Shown here in pieces: positions 24,531 to 31,864 of a stretch of DNA of 64,000 nucleotides (position 1 is the stretch's first letter; the number at the start of each line of letters is the position of its first letter). The position numbers were made by a program, and so were the translations under genes. This stretch comes from Sphingomonadaceae bacterium (GTDB lineage: Bacteria; Pseudomonadota; Alphaproteobacteria; Sphingomonadales; Sphingomonadaceae): contig CANFXW010000009.1 in NCBI GenBank assembly GCA_947451145.1, positions 62,001 to 126,000 of the forward strand, written 5' to 3'. The notes under the pieces are model-generated. The model searched no databases. It worked only from the letters and a program-made list of their open reading frames with translations, and was not told the origin of the DNA.

Positions 24531-26927
24531 TCAGTCAAAAGCATCTCCACGTGCCCAACGGCCATCAATCTGCTGGCCCTTTGCGTCCTTGACGGGTTCA
24601 ATTTTTCGCGAGAGCTCAAGTAGACCTAGTGCGGCTCTGATCGCCCTTTTAGGGTCCTTGCTGTCGATCTTGCCCGCACGTGTGGTTATGCTGTCATAAT
24701 CGGGCAGATAGGCGAGTGTGAAATAGCCTTTGGCAATCGCCATGCGCGCCCGAGCGGGATTTGTGCACTTTCCTTTCTCAAAATATCGACGGATTAGCTC
24801 TTCGATCCGCGCAGCGAGAGCAATGGTATCGCTGTCCAGGTTACCGTTGCGAAGATGCTCCAGCGCAATTGCAGTTGAATTTTCGCAAGCCATGCGCGAC
24901 CAGTCCAGTATCTCCCGCGTGATTGGCGTCCCGTTCCAAAATGCCATTGCCGTGGCCATTCGAATTGTGTTCTCGCATAATGAGCGGAGCAGCTGTGCCT
25001 TTTTCCCAGCGTTTGCACGTCTCCAAAGCGATACCTCCTGCCGCCATTCGAAGAATTCATTGTCCAGCTCTTCGGTCGTGAAGCCGACGTGGAAATGGGG
25101 CTGAGGTAGATTGTTCGGCGGGTTGATGCAGGCAAAGCGCGACTGCATGGCTTCAAGTAATTTCGGATCGACTGCTTCGGCTGGCTTCCGATTGAATGAT
25201 GGCTTACCATCACCCTGAGCAAAGAACACGCGACCTAGAAGCCCGTCTGTGACGCCATGCGCAGCCAACCCTTGAAACGTCTCTTCTTCGGTCCCCATCC
25301 CCAAAAACGACAACGCCGGATTGGCGATGGGTTCACGGTCTTTATCGGCCTTGGTCAACTCTTGCCCGGTTAGCATTTTGCGCGGGCCAAACTGCGAAAC
25401 TCCGTAAATCTTCTTCATCAGATCGAGAATGCCGCGCTGCCAAGCCGAGGTTGATCTTGTCAGGGCCTCAAACCAAGGGCCCATTTCATCTTGCAGTAGG
25501 AAGCCCGAGCCATTGCACGGACCCTCACCGAGTTTTCGATAGAGGCCGCTGTCCGAACGCGGTTCACCGATGATCTTAACTCGATCGCCGACGACCTGTG
25601 ACATTGCTCCTCCTGAAAGGACCTCCTTGCCGAAACCGGCTGTTGCAGTGGCAATGATGTAAAGGTTGGCGAACGCGAGTGAGGGTCCGACAACGCGGTT
25701 GCCAAGCATCGCTCCCATGTGACTAAGGGTTGCGACGTTCGCCAACTGAAGGTCGGTTTCGGCGACCGAAGTCAAAAGCCAATCGCGGTAGCCGCGGTAG
25801 ATTGGGACGGGAAAATCGGGCAGTTCAATTCGCGGGAAGTCATCATCGATCTCGATCCGCTTCCCGGCTCGAGCTATATAGATGCCTGCCATGCGCTCCC
25901 GCTGCGCATCGGCCTCCCGCTTAGCTTCCTCCACTTCGCGGTTCGCTAGGCCAATGAGCTTGTGATACTCGCCCCTGAGGTTGAAGCGATCATAGTTGAC
26001 CTTCGAAGGCGAAGTGAAGCGACGCTGGTTCTGCTTGGAGATGGCAGGGGTTTGCTCGGCCAAGTAGGACTCGCTGACGATCCGCCAAACAATCTCATGT
26101 TGGTCCCTGTGGCCACAGGTGATTTTTGCGGCCCATTGGATCAAGGCCGCACGGGATTCGGACAGGTTGACCTCATCAAGCCCGGCTGGGCCTTCTATCA
26201 ATTCCCGGTAGTTGAACCCTGCGCTGGTCTTGCTTGAACTCTGGACCATGCGTCGCCGGGTTTCGCCAATGGCCTCCTCCAAAGGTAAGGCGCATAGTTC
26301 GGAATCGCCTTCAACCTCGGAAATGGGGACACCGTCGAAGCTGTAGCTTGAAGCGATGCCTTGCAACTGTGCTAGCAAGTTCGCGGGAATGGCAGCGATT
26401 GGCAGGCCATTGCTGCAGCCGGTCATCCGAACCCAACCGTTACCGATCAGCAAATCAATTCCATGGAGGCCTTTTATTTGGCGGAAGGGAAGGCCGTGGT
26501 CGTTAGGCAACCGGAACGCGGCATGAAATCGCCCTGGGCTGCGGGACTGCTCAGTGTAGGTGGTTTCAAGACAGTCGGCCAGCAAGCAATCATACGCTGA
26601 CTGCGCCGTTTCCAAAGTCTGACCTTCACCATAGTTCGCATGCTCGCGGCTGGGACGATCATCGAAATCCAGCCAGAGAATTGACCCTGTGCCAAGGTGC
26701 GCCGCGTATGCCTGCTTACCCTGTCCTCTCCAATAATCGACCCATGCGATAATCCGAGGCAGTGCCGAACGTACTGACGAGTCACTCCAAGTGACAACTG
26801 TACTTGTCCCGTAGTGCGGGTTGTTCTCATCACCAGCCAACGGTTGATAGAGCCATTGATCGCCAAGGTTCAGGAGAAATTCGTCTCCCTCTATGACGGG
26901 CCAGTGGTTTGGTTTGAACTCTGACAT
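24531..26927 (-). CDS. PrimPol-like N-domain plus DUF3987-type helicase domain, replication protein
   Basis: About 798 aa from the ATG at 26927, which follows AAGGTGA; the track start is 20 codons upstream. The N-terminal third resembles archaeo-eukaryotic-type primase-polymerase: LWLDFDD offers the metal Asp residues, SRSPGRFHAAFRLP the third block and IDLLIGNGWVRMTG the last. From about residue 390 a DUF3987-like ATPase follows: IIATATAGFGKEVLSGG is a Walker-A-like loop with Glu in place of Ser/Thr, LLQDEMGPWFEAL the Walker B, and NPALSFLGMGTEEETF plus DGLLGRVFFAQG the usual DUF3987 motifs. It would initiate replication of the excised element. Confidence 0.75.
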   Translation of the reverse strand: MSEFKPNHWPVIEGDEFLLNLGDQWLYQPLAGDENNPHYGTSTVVTWSDSSVRSALPRIIAWVDYWRGQGKQAYAAHLGTGSILWLDFDDRPSREHANYGEGQTLETAQSAYDCLLADCLETTYTEQSRSPGRFHAAFRLPNDHGLPFRQIKGLHGIDLLIGNGWVRMTGCSNGLPIAAIPANLLAQLQGIASSYSFDGVPISEVEGDSELCALPLEEAIGETRRRMVQSSSKTSAGFNYRELIEGPAGLDEVNLSESRAALIQWAAKITCGHRDQHEIVWRIVSESYLAEQTPAISKQNQRRFTSPSKVNYDRFNLRGEYHKLIGLANREVEEAKREADAQRERMAGIYIARAGKRIEIDDDFPRIELPDFPVPIYRGYRDWLLTSVAETDLQLANVATLSHMGAMLGNRVVGPSLAFANLYIIATATAGFGKEVLSGGAMSQVVGDRVKIIGEPRSDSGLYRKLGEGPCNGSGFLLQDEMGPWFEALTRSTSAWQRGILDLMKKIYGVSQFGPRKMLTGQELTKADKDREPIANPALSFLGMGTEEETFQGLAAHGVTDGLLGRVFFAQGDGKPSFNRKPAEAVDPKLLEAMQSRFACINPPNNLPQPHFHVGFTTEELDNEFFEWRQEVSLWRRANAGKKAQLLRSLCENTIRMATAMAFWNGTPITREILDWSRMACENSTAIALEHLRNGNLDSDTIALAARIEELIRRYFEKGKCTNPARARMAIAKGYFTLAYLPDYDSITTRAGKIDSKDPKRAIRAALGLLELSRKIEPVKDAKGQQIDGRWARGDAFD

Positions 26928-27073
26928 TGCACTCACCTTGTGTTTCAGGGTGAGTGCCATCCCTTGTATTGGGACGCCGTTTTGCACCTATATAATTGTA
27001 TTACTAATATTATTTTGCTTGTCTCAACTGCCGCGCATGATGTATTCGATACGCCTCGTCAGGACGCCCCACA

Positions 27074-27520
27074 ATGACGCCAGAACCTTTTCATCAAGTA
27101 CGCGCTGACATTGCATTGGCCCTAATCGCCGATGGCCGTGTCCCATCCGAATTTTGCAGCGAGCAAGACCCGAATTTGCCTAGCCGTCCGTCGAGCCTTG
27201 AGCATTGGGCACTCGTTGATGCGGGCTTCGCTGCGCGGCTCAAAGCGGCCAAGGCGACCGGGGCCTTGGTCATGCTATCGCAATGCATCCAAATCGCTGA
27301 TGATCAAGCAATCCGGGCAGACCAGAAACGCCTGATGATCGACACACGCATGAAGGTCGCTGCGATTTGGAACCCATCTGACTGTGTGCCGTCGAAACCA
27401 GACAAGGAGCCGATAGCTGGCGTTCACGCACTTTTGCACGTGCCCTTCGATCAGCTCGATGACAGTAAGAAGCGCGAAGTCGAGAAGTTTTTCGGCTTCG
27501 ATGCGCCAGATCGGCCATAG
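27074..27520 (+). CDS. Terminase small subunit-like protein
   Basis: 148 aa. The pattern ADIALALIADGRVPSEFC ... SRPSSLEHWALVDAGFAARLKAAKATGALVM ... IQIADD ... QKRLMIDTRMKVAAIWNP follows the Sf6-type terminase small subunit: an HTH with a P-S-x-x-x-x-W core, then long helices, then RL..DTR....A..NP. The C-terminal 45 residues are unassigned. There is no large terminase subunit anywhere in the window. In phage satellites a lone TerS redirects helper packaging to the satellite genome, which would explain its presence. It is divergent from the PrimPol gene. The identification is by motif only. Confidence 0.65.
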   Translation: MTPEPFHQVRADIALALIADGRVPSEFCSEQDPNLPSRPSSLEHWALVDAGFAARLKAAKATGALVMLSQCIQIADDQAIRADQKRLMIDTRMKVAAIWNPSDCVPSKPDKEPIAGVHALLHVPFDQLDDSKKREVEKFFGFDAPDRP

Positions 27521-27547
27521 TTGCTTGGGGTGTCAGTGCGCACTCTA

Positions 27548-27748
27548 TCACCTGCCCAACTCCTCACAGAGCTGAGAAACCATGTCCTTTAGAGCAATGC
27601 TGAAACTACCATGATAGCTTACCGCTCCAGCAAGATCAGTCAGGGCTTCGGCAATCTTCGACAGCTCGAGTACGTGAAGAGCGGCAGCAACGATTGCAGG
27701 GTCGCTTGAGTCGAGAAGTCTGGCTACAATGTGATCGCGCTCGCTCAT
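27548..27748 (-). CDS. 66-aa protein of unknown function
   Basis: It begins MSERDHIVARLLDSSDPAIV and is mostly helical with a Leu-rich centre (LHVLELSKIAEALTDLAGAV). Its ATG overlaps the stop of the AlpA-like gene by 4 bp, so it is translationally coupled and probably real. I recognise no family. Confidence 0.55.
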   Translation of the reverse strand: MSERDHIVARLLDSSDPAIVAAALHVLELSKIAEALTDLAGAVSYHGSFSIALKDMVSQLCEELGR

Positions 27749-27957
27749 GCCGAAGCTCCCGCTGGATGCCGACAGGCATCGAGAAGCCCCTCTAGGCTTG
27801 AAACGAATATTAGCCTGCGGCCTCCCACAGTCGCCGACTCAAGTCGGCCATCGTCCATCATTTTGTATAGTGTGTCTTTGCCCAGCCCCGTGGCTGAAAC
27901 AGCCGCCTTTACCGAGCAGGTGATTGGCCGAAGGCCAGTTGAAGTATCGAAGTGCAT
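27745..27957 (-). CDS. AlpA/excisionase-like helix-turn-helix regulator
   Basis: 70 aa. SVKAAVSATGLGKDTLYKMMDDGRLESATVGGRRLIFVSSLEGLL is a MerR-like winged helix of the HTH_17/AlpA/Xis type: helix-turn-helix, a wing with GRR, then a final helix. In P4-like elements and satellites AlpA activates integrase and excision genes; Xis directs excision. It lies about 315 bp from the tRNA-end att site and starts the leftward operon with the 66-aa gene. Confidence 0.75.
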   Translation of the reverse strand: MHFDTSTGLRPITCSVKAAVSATGLGKDTLYKMMDDGRLESATVGGRRLIFVSSLEGLLDACRHPAGASA

Positions 27958-28272
27958 AACGCCTCCCTAGAGGCGGTGTTTCCGGCTAAAGGCCTTATGA
28001 TTACCGCGAGTTGATAACCCGGTCGCAGTTGCAGGTCGCTCATATGAGTGGCTTTCGAGTCTCTTTTCCGGGGCGACACATGTCGCGCCACCCTGCATAG
28101 GTCGAATGCGACTAATTGTCAACATAAATAATGTTTAATTTCATGCAGTTATTACATCTTTGTAATAATGCTACGCCTACGCGTAGGGCAAGAAGCAGTG
28201 ATGGGTTGATTACAGGGTTATGCCAAGGGTCCATCAATTTATGATGGATTTTCAGTGCGATAAATTATGAAA
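27958..28272. promoter_or_regulatory. Palindrome-rich 315-bp region between AlpA-like gene and tRNA att site
   Basis: No gene. Clear inverted repeats are GCGACA-CA-TGTCGC (28,073-86), TTATTAC-n6-GTAATAA (28,149-68), CCTACGCGTAGG (28,176-87, perfect) and CCATCA-n5-TGATGG (28,231-47). They fit operator sites for the AlpA-like protein, integrase arm sites, or short terminators. The promoter of the AlpA-like gene must be here. Confidence 0.45.
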
Positions 28273-28286
28273 TGGCGGAGACGGAG
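28273..28286. other. att site, tRNA copy
   Basis: TGGCGGAGACGGAG, the complement of the last 14 bases of tRNA-Ser including CCA, identical to 21,652-21,665. Integration has kept the tRNA intact. Confidence 0.75.
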
Positions 28287-28365
28287 GGATTCGAACCCTC
28301 GGTACCGGATTTACCAGTACGACGGTTTAGCAAACCGTTGGTTTCAGCCACTCACCCACGTCTCC
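28273..28365 (-). tRNA. tRNA-Ser (GCU anticodon)
   Basis: Read on the minus strand: acceptor GGAGACG pairs with CGTCTCC, discriminator G, then encoded CCA. The anticodon arm is ACGGT-TTGCTAA-ACCGT with anticodon GCT. A long variable arm (CGTACTGGTAAATCCGGTACC) marks a class II serine tRNA. The T arm reads GAGGG-TTCGAAT-CCCTC. Length 93 with CCA. Confidence 0.97.
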
Positions 28366-28608
28366 GGATCGCAGCGGCGAGCGGGCGCTATAGCGAGGGG
28401 CTGGGAGGGGGGCAAGGGGCTTTGGCACCTGGATGGAAAGACCGGAAAAATACCTGAACATACCGCGTCTTGACTCGCCCCGCCGCAAACCAGACTCGGC
28501 TCATCGCCGGTTCATTGCCGATGGGTGAGGGTTCGATTCTGAAGGACACGGGGCAAGTGCGCCGGTCCGGCCTTCCGGGCAGGCTGGCAACGAATATGAG
28601 GTAGGAAC
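28366..28608. promoter_or_regulatory. Intergenic region with divergent promoters of tRNA-Ser and EipA-like gene
   Basis: 243 bp, GC-rich, no gene. It must hold the tRNA promoter (leftward) and that of the EipA-like gene (rightward). No repeat or operator recognised. Confidence 0.35.
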
Positions 28609-29388
28609 ATGGCCGAATCTTGGACAATGGCGGGTCGCAGATTGATCGGTATTGTAGCTGTCTCGGCGGCTTTGGTGCTGGCTGGCCCATCCCAGGCGCA
28701 GGTCAATTCGGTTGATCCCGACAAGGCGATCAGTGGCGATCTGGTGCCGCTGGCGCAGCAGAGCGCTACGCCTGCTCCCGCGCCGGGCCCGACCTTTGCC
28801 GCCGCACCGGTTGCCCAGCAGGATCCGACGGCCAAGCCCAATTTCGGCACTGCCGATTCGGCGGCCGCAGCGGCTTCTTCGGCAACTGGCCCGGCCGCAA
28901 AGACCGGAACCTACCGACAGGATGACGTGATCGGCGCCGCCGAGGGCGTGTTCGGCAAAGGCGCGAAGGGTCTTGCCGGCGTGATCAAGGATATCCTTGC
29001 CAAGCAGGGCGAGCCCAACGGCTATATCGTCGGTCGCGAGGGCGGCGGTGCAGTGGTGGTTGGCCTGCGCTACGGCTCGGGCACCCTGTACCACAAGGTT
29101 GAAGGGCAGAAGCCGGTTTACTGGACGGGGCCATCGATTGGCCTTGATGCCGGGGCGAGCGGCGGCAATACCTTCATCCTCGTCTATAACCTCTACAACA
29201 CCGATGATATCTATCACCGCTTTGGCGCGGGCGAGGGGCAGGCCTACCTCGTTGGCGGCTTCCACGTATCCTATCTGCGGCGTGGTGATGTAGTGCTGAT
29301 TCCGGTGCGGGTGGGCGTCGGGCTACGGCTCGGGGTCAATGCGGGCTATATGAAGATCAGCAAGAAATCGCGCTGGTTCCCGTTCTGA
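28609..29388 (+). CDS. EipA family (DUF1134) periplasmic envelope protein
   Basis: 259 aa, ATG after GAGGTAGGAAC. A signal peptide runs to about residue 30 (GPSQAQ), followed by an Ala/Pro-rich linker. The DUF1134 domain starts near residue 100: GEPNGYIVGREGGGAVVVGLRYGSG, WTGPSIGLDAGASG, LVYNLYNTDDIYHRFGAGEGQAYLVGG, GVGLRLGVNAGY. The family member EipA of Brucella is a small periplasmic beta-barrel needed for envelope integrity, so a cell-envelope role is the best guess. Confidence 0.85.
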   Translation: MAESWTMAGRRLIGIVAVSAALVLAGPSQAQVNSVDPDKAISGDLVPLAQQSATPAPAPGPTFAAAPVAQQDPTAKPNFGTADSAAAAASSATGPAAKTGTYRQDDVIGAAEGVFGKGAKGLAGVIKDILAKQGEPNGYIVGREGGGAVVVGLRYGSGTLYHKVEGQKPVYWTGPSIGLDAGASGGNTFILVYNLYNTDDIYHRFGAGEGQAYLVGGFHVSYLRRGDVVLIPVRVGVGLRLGVNAGYMKISKKSRWFPF

Positions 29389-29467
29389 TTGCCTTCGGGG
29401 TCAATCCAAGCTCATATTCACTTCGATGACCGCCCGGTATGAGAGGCGGGATCGGAGGAACCTGACT

Positions 29468-30982
29468 ATGCTGACCCGTTTGAGCCGCCGCTCTGCCGTA
29501 CTTCTGTATTCTGCTGCCTTTGCCTGCACGCCTGCTGCCCTTTTTGCGCAATCGGAGCCTGCTCCGGCAATCGCCTCTCTGCCGGGCAAGCCGGTGCTGC
29601 TGATGGGCAGCTATGATCTGGCCGGCATTGGCTATCAGGTCGGTGAGTTTACCGCAGCCGGAAAGGCAAGCCGCTATGCGCTGAAACGCCCGGCAACGAT
29701 TGATGGCAAGCTTGCTGCCGTGGCTGATGGCACGGCGGACTATGCCACCCGCTATGTCGTGATCCGACCGAGCGACCCGAAAAAGTTCAATGGCACGGTG
29801 CTGGTCGAATGGCTGAACGTCACCGCCGGTCAGGATACGCCCGCAGACTGGATGGTTGCGCACCGCGAGATCTTGCGGCGCGGCTTCGCCTATGTTGCCG
29901 TCTCGGCGCAGAAGGTCGGGATTGAGCCGGGTACATCGGTGATGGGAATGGGGCTGCCGTTGAAGAAAGCGAACCCGGCCCGCTATGGCAGCCTGTCGCA
30001 CCCGGGCGATGCCTTTTCCTATGACATCTATTCGCAAGCAGGACGCGCGCTGAAGGCCAAGGGTTCGAGCGGGCTTCTCGGCAATCTGGCGCCGCGCAGG
30101 GTAATCGGCATCGGTGAATCGCAATCGGCGGCCTATCTCGTTACCTATGTCGATGCGGTCGATCCGCTGGCAAAGGTCTATGACGGGTTTCTGGTTCACT
30201 CGCGCTTTGGCAGCGGGTCTTCGCTAAGCAACAACCGGGGGATCGACAGCAAGGCGGCGCCCAACCCGCAGTATGACATGCCCGCGCAGATGCGTTTTCG
30301 CAGCGATATGCGGGTGCCGCTTCTGAGCCTTGTCACCGAAACCGATCTCAACGGCTCGCGACTCACCGGCTATGCCGGATCGCGTACGCCTGACGGCAAG
30401 AACCTGCGCGTTTGGGAACTGGCCGGTGCGGCGCATGCCGATGGCTATCTGTTCGGCGGGGCCTTCATGGACGATGGCAAGCGCAGCGCGGCAGAGCTGG
30501 CCAAGGTGTTTGTGCCATCGGTCAACGGTGCCGGATCAAAGCTCGAAAAGCCCTATAATTCGGGTCAGCCGCACCACTATGTGCTTCAGGCGGCAGTGCG
30601 CGGTATCGATAGCTGGCTGCGCAGTGGCAGGGCTCCGGCTTCCACGCCGATCGTCGCGACGAGGGCCGACGGCGACAAGTGGGCCTTCGTCACCGATGCC
30701 AACGGCATTGCCAAAGGCGGCGTGCGCACGCCCTGGACCGACGTGCCGACCATGCGGCTTTCGGGGATTGGCAATTCGGGCGGATTCATCGGCATACTGG
30801 TGGGCGTTGGCGAGCCTTTCGATGCGGCGAAACTTGCGGCGCTCTATCCCGACGGCAAGGCGGAATATCTGAAGCGTTTCACCGCCAGTCTGGATGCCGC
30901 AATCGCCAAGGGACATCTCCTGAGCGATGATCGACGGGAGATTCTGGACATTGCAGCGATAAATTACCAAGGAGCACCGTAA
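29468..30982 (+). CDS. Secreted alpha/beta hydrolase domain protein (PF20091-like)
   Basis: About 504 aa from the ATG at 29468 (GGAGGAACC ahead). Signal peptide residues 1-28 (ALFAQ). The body has TRYVVIRPSDPKKFNGTVLVEWLNVTAGQD, ADWMVAHREILRRGFAYVAVSAQKVG, the nucleophile elbow IGIGESQSAAYL and ELAGAAHADGYLFGG near the catalytic His. This layout is that of a family of large secreted or periplasmic hydrolases common in sphingomonads and mycobacteria. Substrate unknown. Confidence 0.8.
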   Translation: MLTRLSRRSAVLLYSAAFACTPAALFAQSEPAPAIASLPGKPVLLMGSYDLAGIGYQVGEFTAAGKASRYALKRPATIDGKLAAVADGTADYATRYVVIRPSDPKKFNGTVLVEWLNVTAGQDTPADWMVAHREILRRGFAYVAVSAQKVGIEPGTSVMGMGLPLKKANPARYGSLSHPGDAFSYDIYSQAGRALKAKGSSGLLGNLAPRRVIGIGESQSAAYLVTYVDAVDPLAKVYDGFLVHSRFGSGSSLSNNRGIDSKAAPNPQYDMPAQMRFRSDMRVPLLSLVTETDLNGSRLTGYAGSRTPDGKNLRVWELAGAAHADGYLFGGAFMDDGKRSAAELAKVFVPSVNGAGSKLEKPYNSGQPHHYVLQAAVRGIDSWLRSGRAPASTPIVATRADGDKWAFVTDANGIAKGGVRTPWTDVPTMRLSGIGNSGGFIGILVGVGEPFDAAKLAALYPDGKAEYLKRFTASLDAAIAKGHLLSDDRREILDIAAINYQGAP

Positions 30983-31018
30983 TCCAGTTCAACTTTTGAA
31001 CCGATATCGAGGCCCATC

Positions 31019-31807
31019 ATGCATTCGCTTTTAAACGGTGACACCATCCTGCGTCTGTCGGTGATCGGCATTTTCGTCATCGCCGGTGTTGCCGGGATCA
31101 CATCCGGCTATTTCAAGGCACGCAAGTGCCAGCCGAAGGGCTTCAAGTGGAAGCAGTTCCGCTTCGAGGCGATGATCGCGGTGATTACCCTGGCGTTTGG
31201 CGTTCTGGTTCTCGGCAATTTGCAGACCTGGCTGAAGGCGCATGGCTGGATCGTATTCAAGCAGGAATCCGCTGCCTGGTGGGTGGTCGTTCTGGAATAT
31301 GCCGCCTACTTCCTGACCTTTGACACCTGGTTCTATTGGCTGCACCGCTGGATGCATAACGAGCCCTATTACCGGTGGATCCACAAGCTCCACCACAAGT
31401 CGACTTCGCCCAATGTGCTGACAACGCTTTCGGTTCATCCGTTCGAATCGTTCATCAACGGCGGCTGGTCGATCATCTTCGTCACGCTCTACAGCTTTGT
31501 CGGCGGTGTTCATGTTGCCTCGATGGCCTTCATCGCCATGACCAATCAGGTCATGGGCCTGTGGGTGCATTTGGGGTACGAGTTCCTGCCCAAGTGGTGG
31601 AACAAGACCTGGCTCACCAAGTGGTTCATTTCCGCGACATTCCACGATCACCATCACAAGTACTTCAACTGGAACTTCGGTGGCTACACCACGATCTGGG
31701 ACCGGATTTGCGGCACGGTGCACAAGAATTTCGAGCGCGATTTCGTGGCGATCAAGGAGCGTCCGATCCGCCCCAAAGCCGAGCCCCAGTCTATTCCGGC
31801 GGAGTAG
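31019..31807 (+). CDS. Sterol desaturase / fatty acid hydroxylase family protein
   Basis: 262 aa integral membrane protein with about four hydrophobic helices. The di-iron histidine boxes are FYWLHRWMH, IHKLHHKS and FHDHHHKYFNWN, the signature of the fatty-acid hydroxylase superfamily. It acts on lipid substrates in the inner membrane using oxygen. In sphingomonads relatives may act on carotenoids, sphingolipid chains or hopanoids; the substrate is not evident here. Confidence 0.9.
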   Translation: MHSLLNGDTILRLSVIGIFVIAGVAGITSGYFKARKCQPKGFKWKQFRFEAMIAVITLAFGVLVLGNLQTWLKAHGWIVFKQESAAWWVVVLEYAAYFLTFDTWFYWLHRWMHNEPYYRWIHKLHHKSTSPNVLTTLSVHPFESFINGGWSIIFVTLYSFVGGVHVASMAFIAMTNQVMGLWVHLGYEFLPKWWNKTWLTKWFISATFHDHHHKYFNWNFGGYTTIWDRICGTVHKNFERDFVAIKERPIRPKAEPQSIPAE

Positions 31808-31864
31808 GCACAATCGCGGGTTAGCCCCTTGCCCCCGCCAAACCCCGGGGGTATGGGCGCGCCC

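Larger units (their letters stand above)
21652..28286. mobile_element. Compact tRNA-Ser-integrated element, phage-satellite-like
   Basis: The 14-bp sequence TGGCGGAGACGGAG occurs at 21,652 and again at 28,273, where it is exactly the complement of the CCA end and acceptor stem of tRNA-Ser(GCU). A tyrosine integrase starts 190 bp inside the left copy. The 6.6 kb between the copies is visibly AT-richer than the flanks. It encodes integrase, a putative structured RNA, a membrane protein, a PrimPol/DUF3987 replication protein, a terminase-small-subunit-like protein, a 66-aa protein and an AlpA/Xis-like regulator. Large terminase, portal, capsid and tail genes are absent. This gene set is that of a phage satellite rather than a prophage. 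Confidence 0.75.

Noticed and set aside
16395-28286. A single prophage covering both mobile parts
   Set aside because: The att repeat bounds only 21.65-28.29 kb, each part has its own recombinase type, and no structural phage genes are present.
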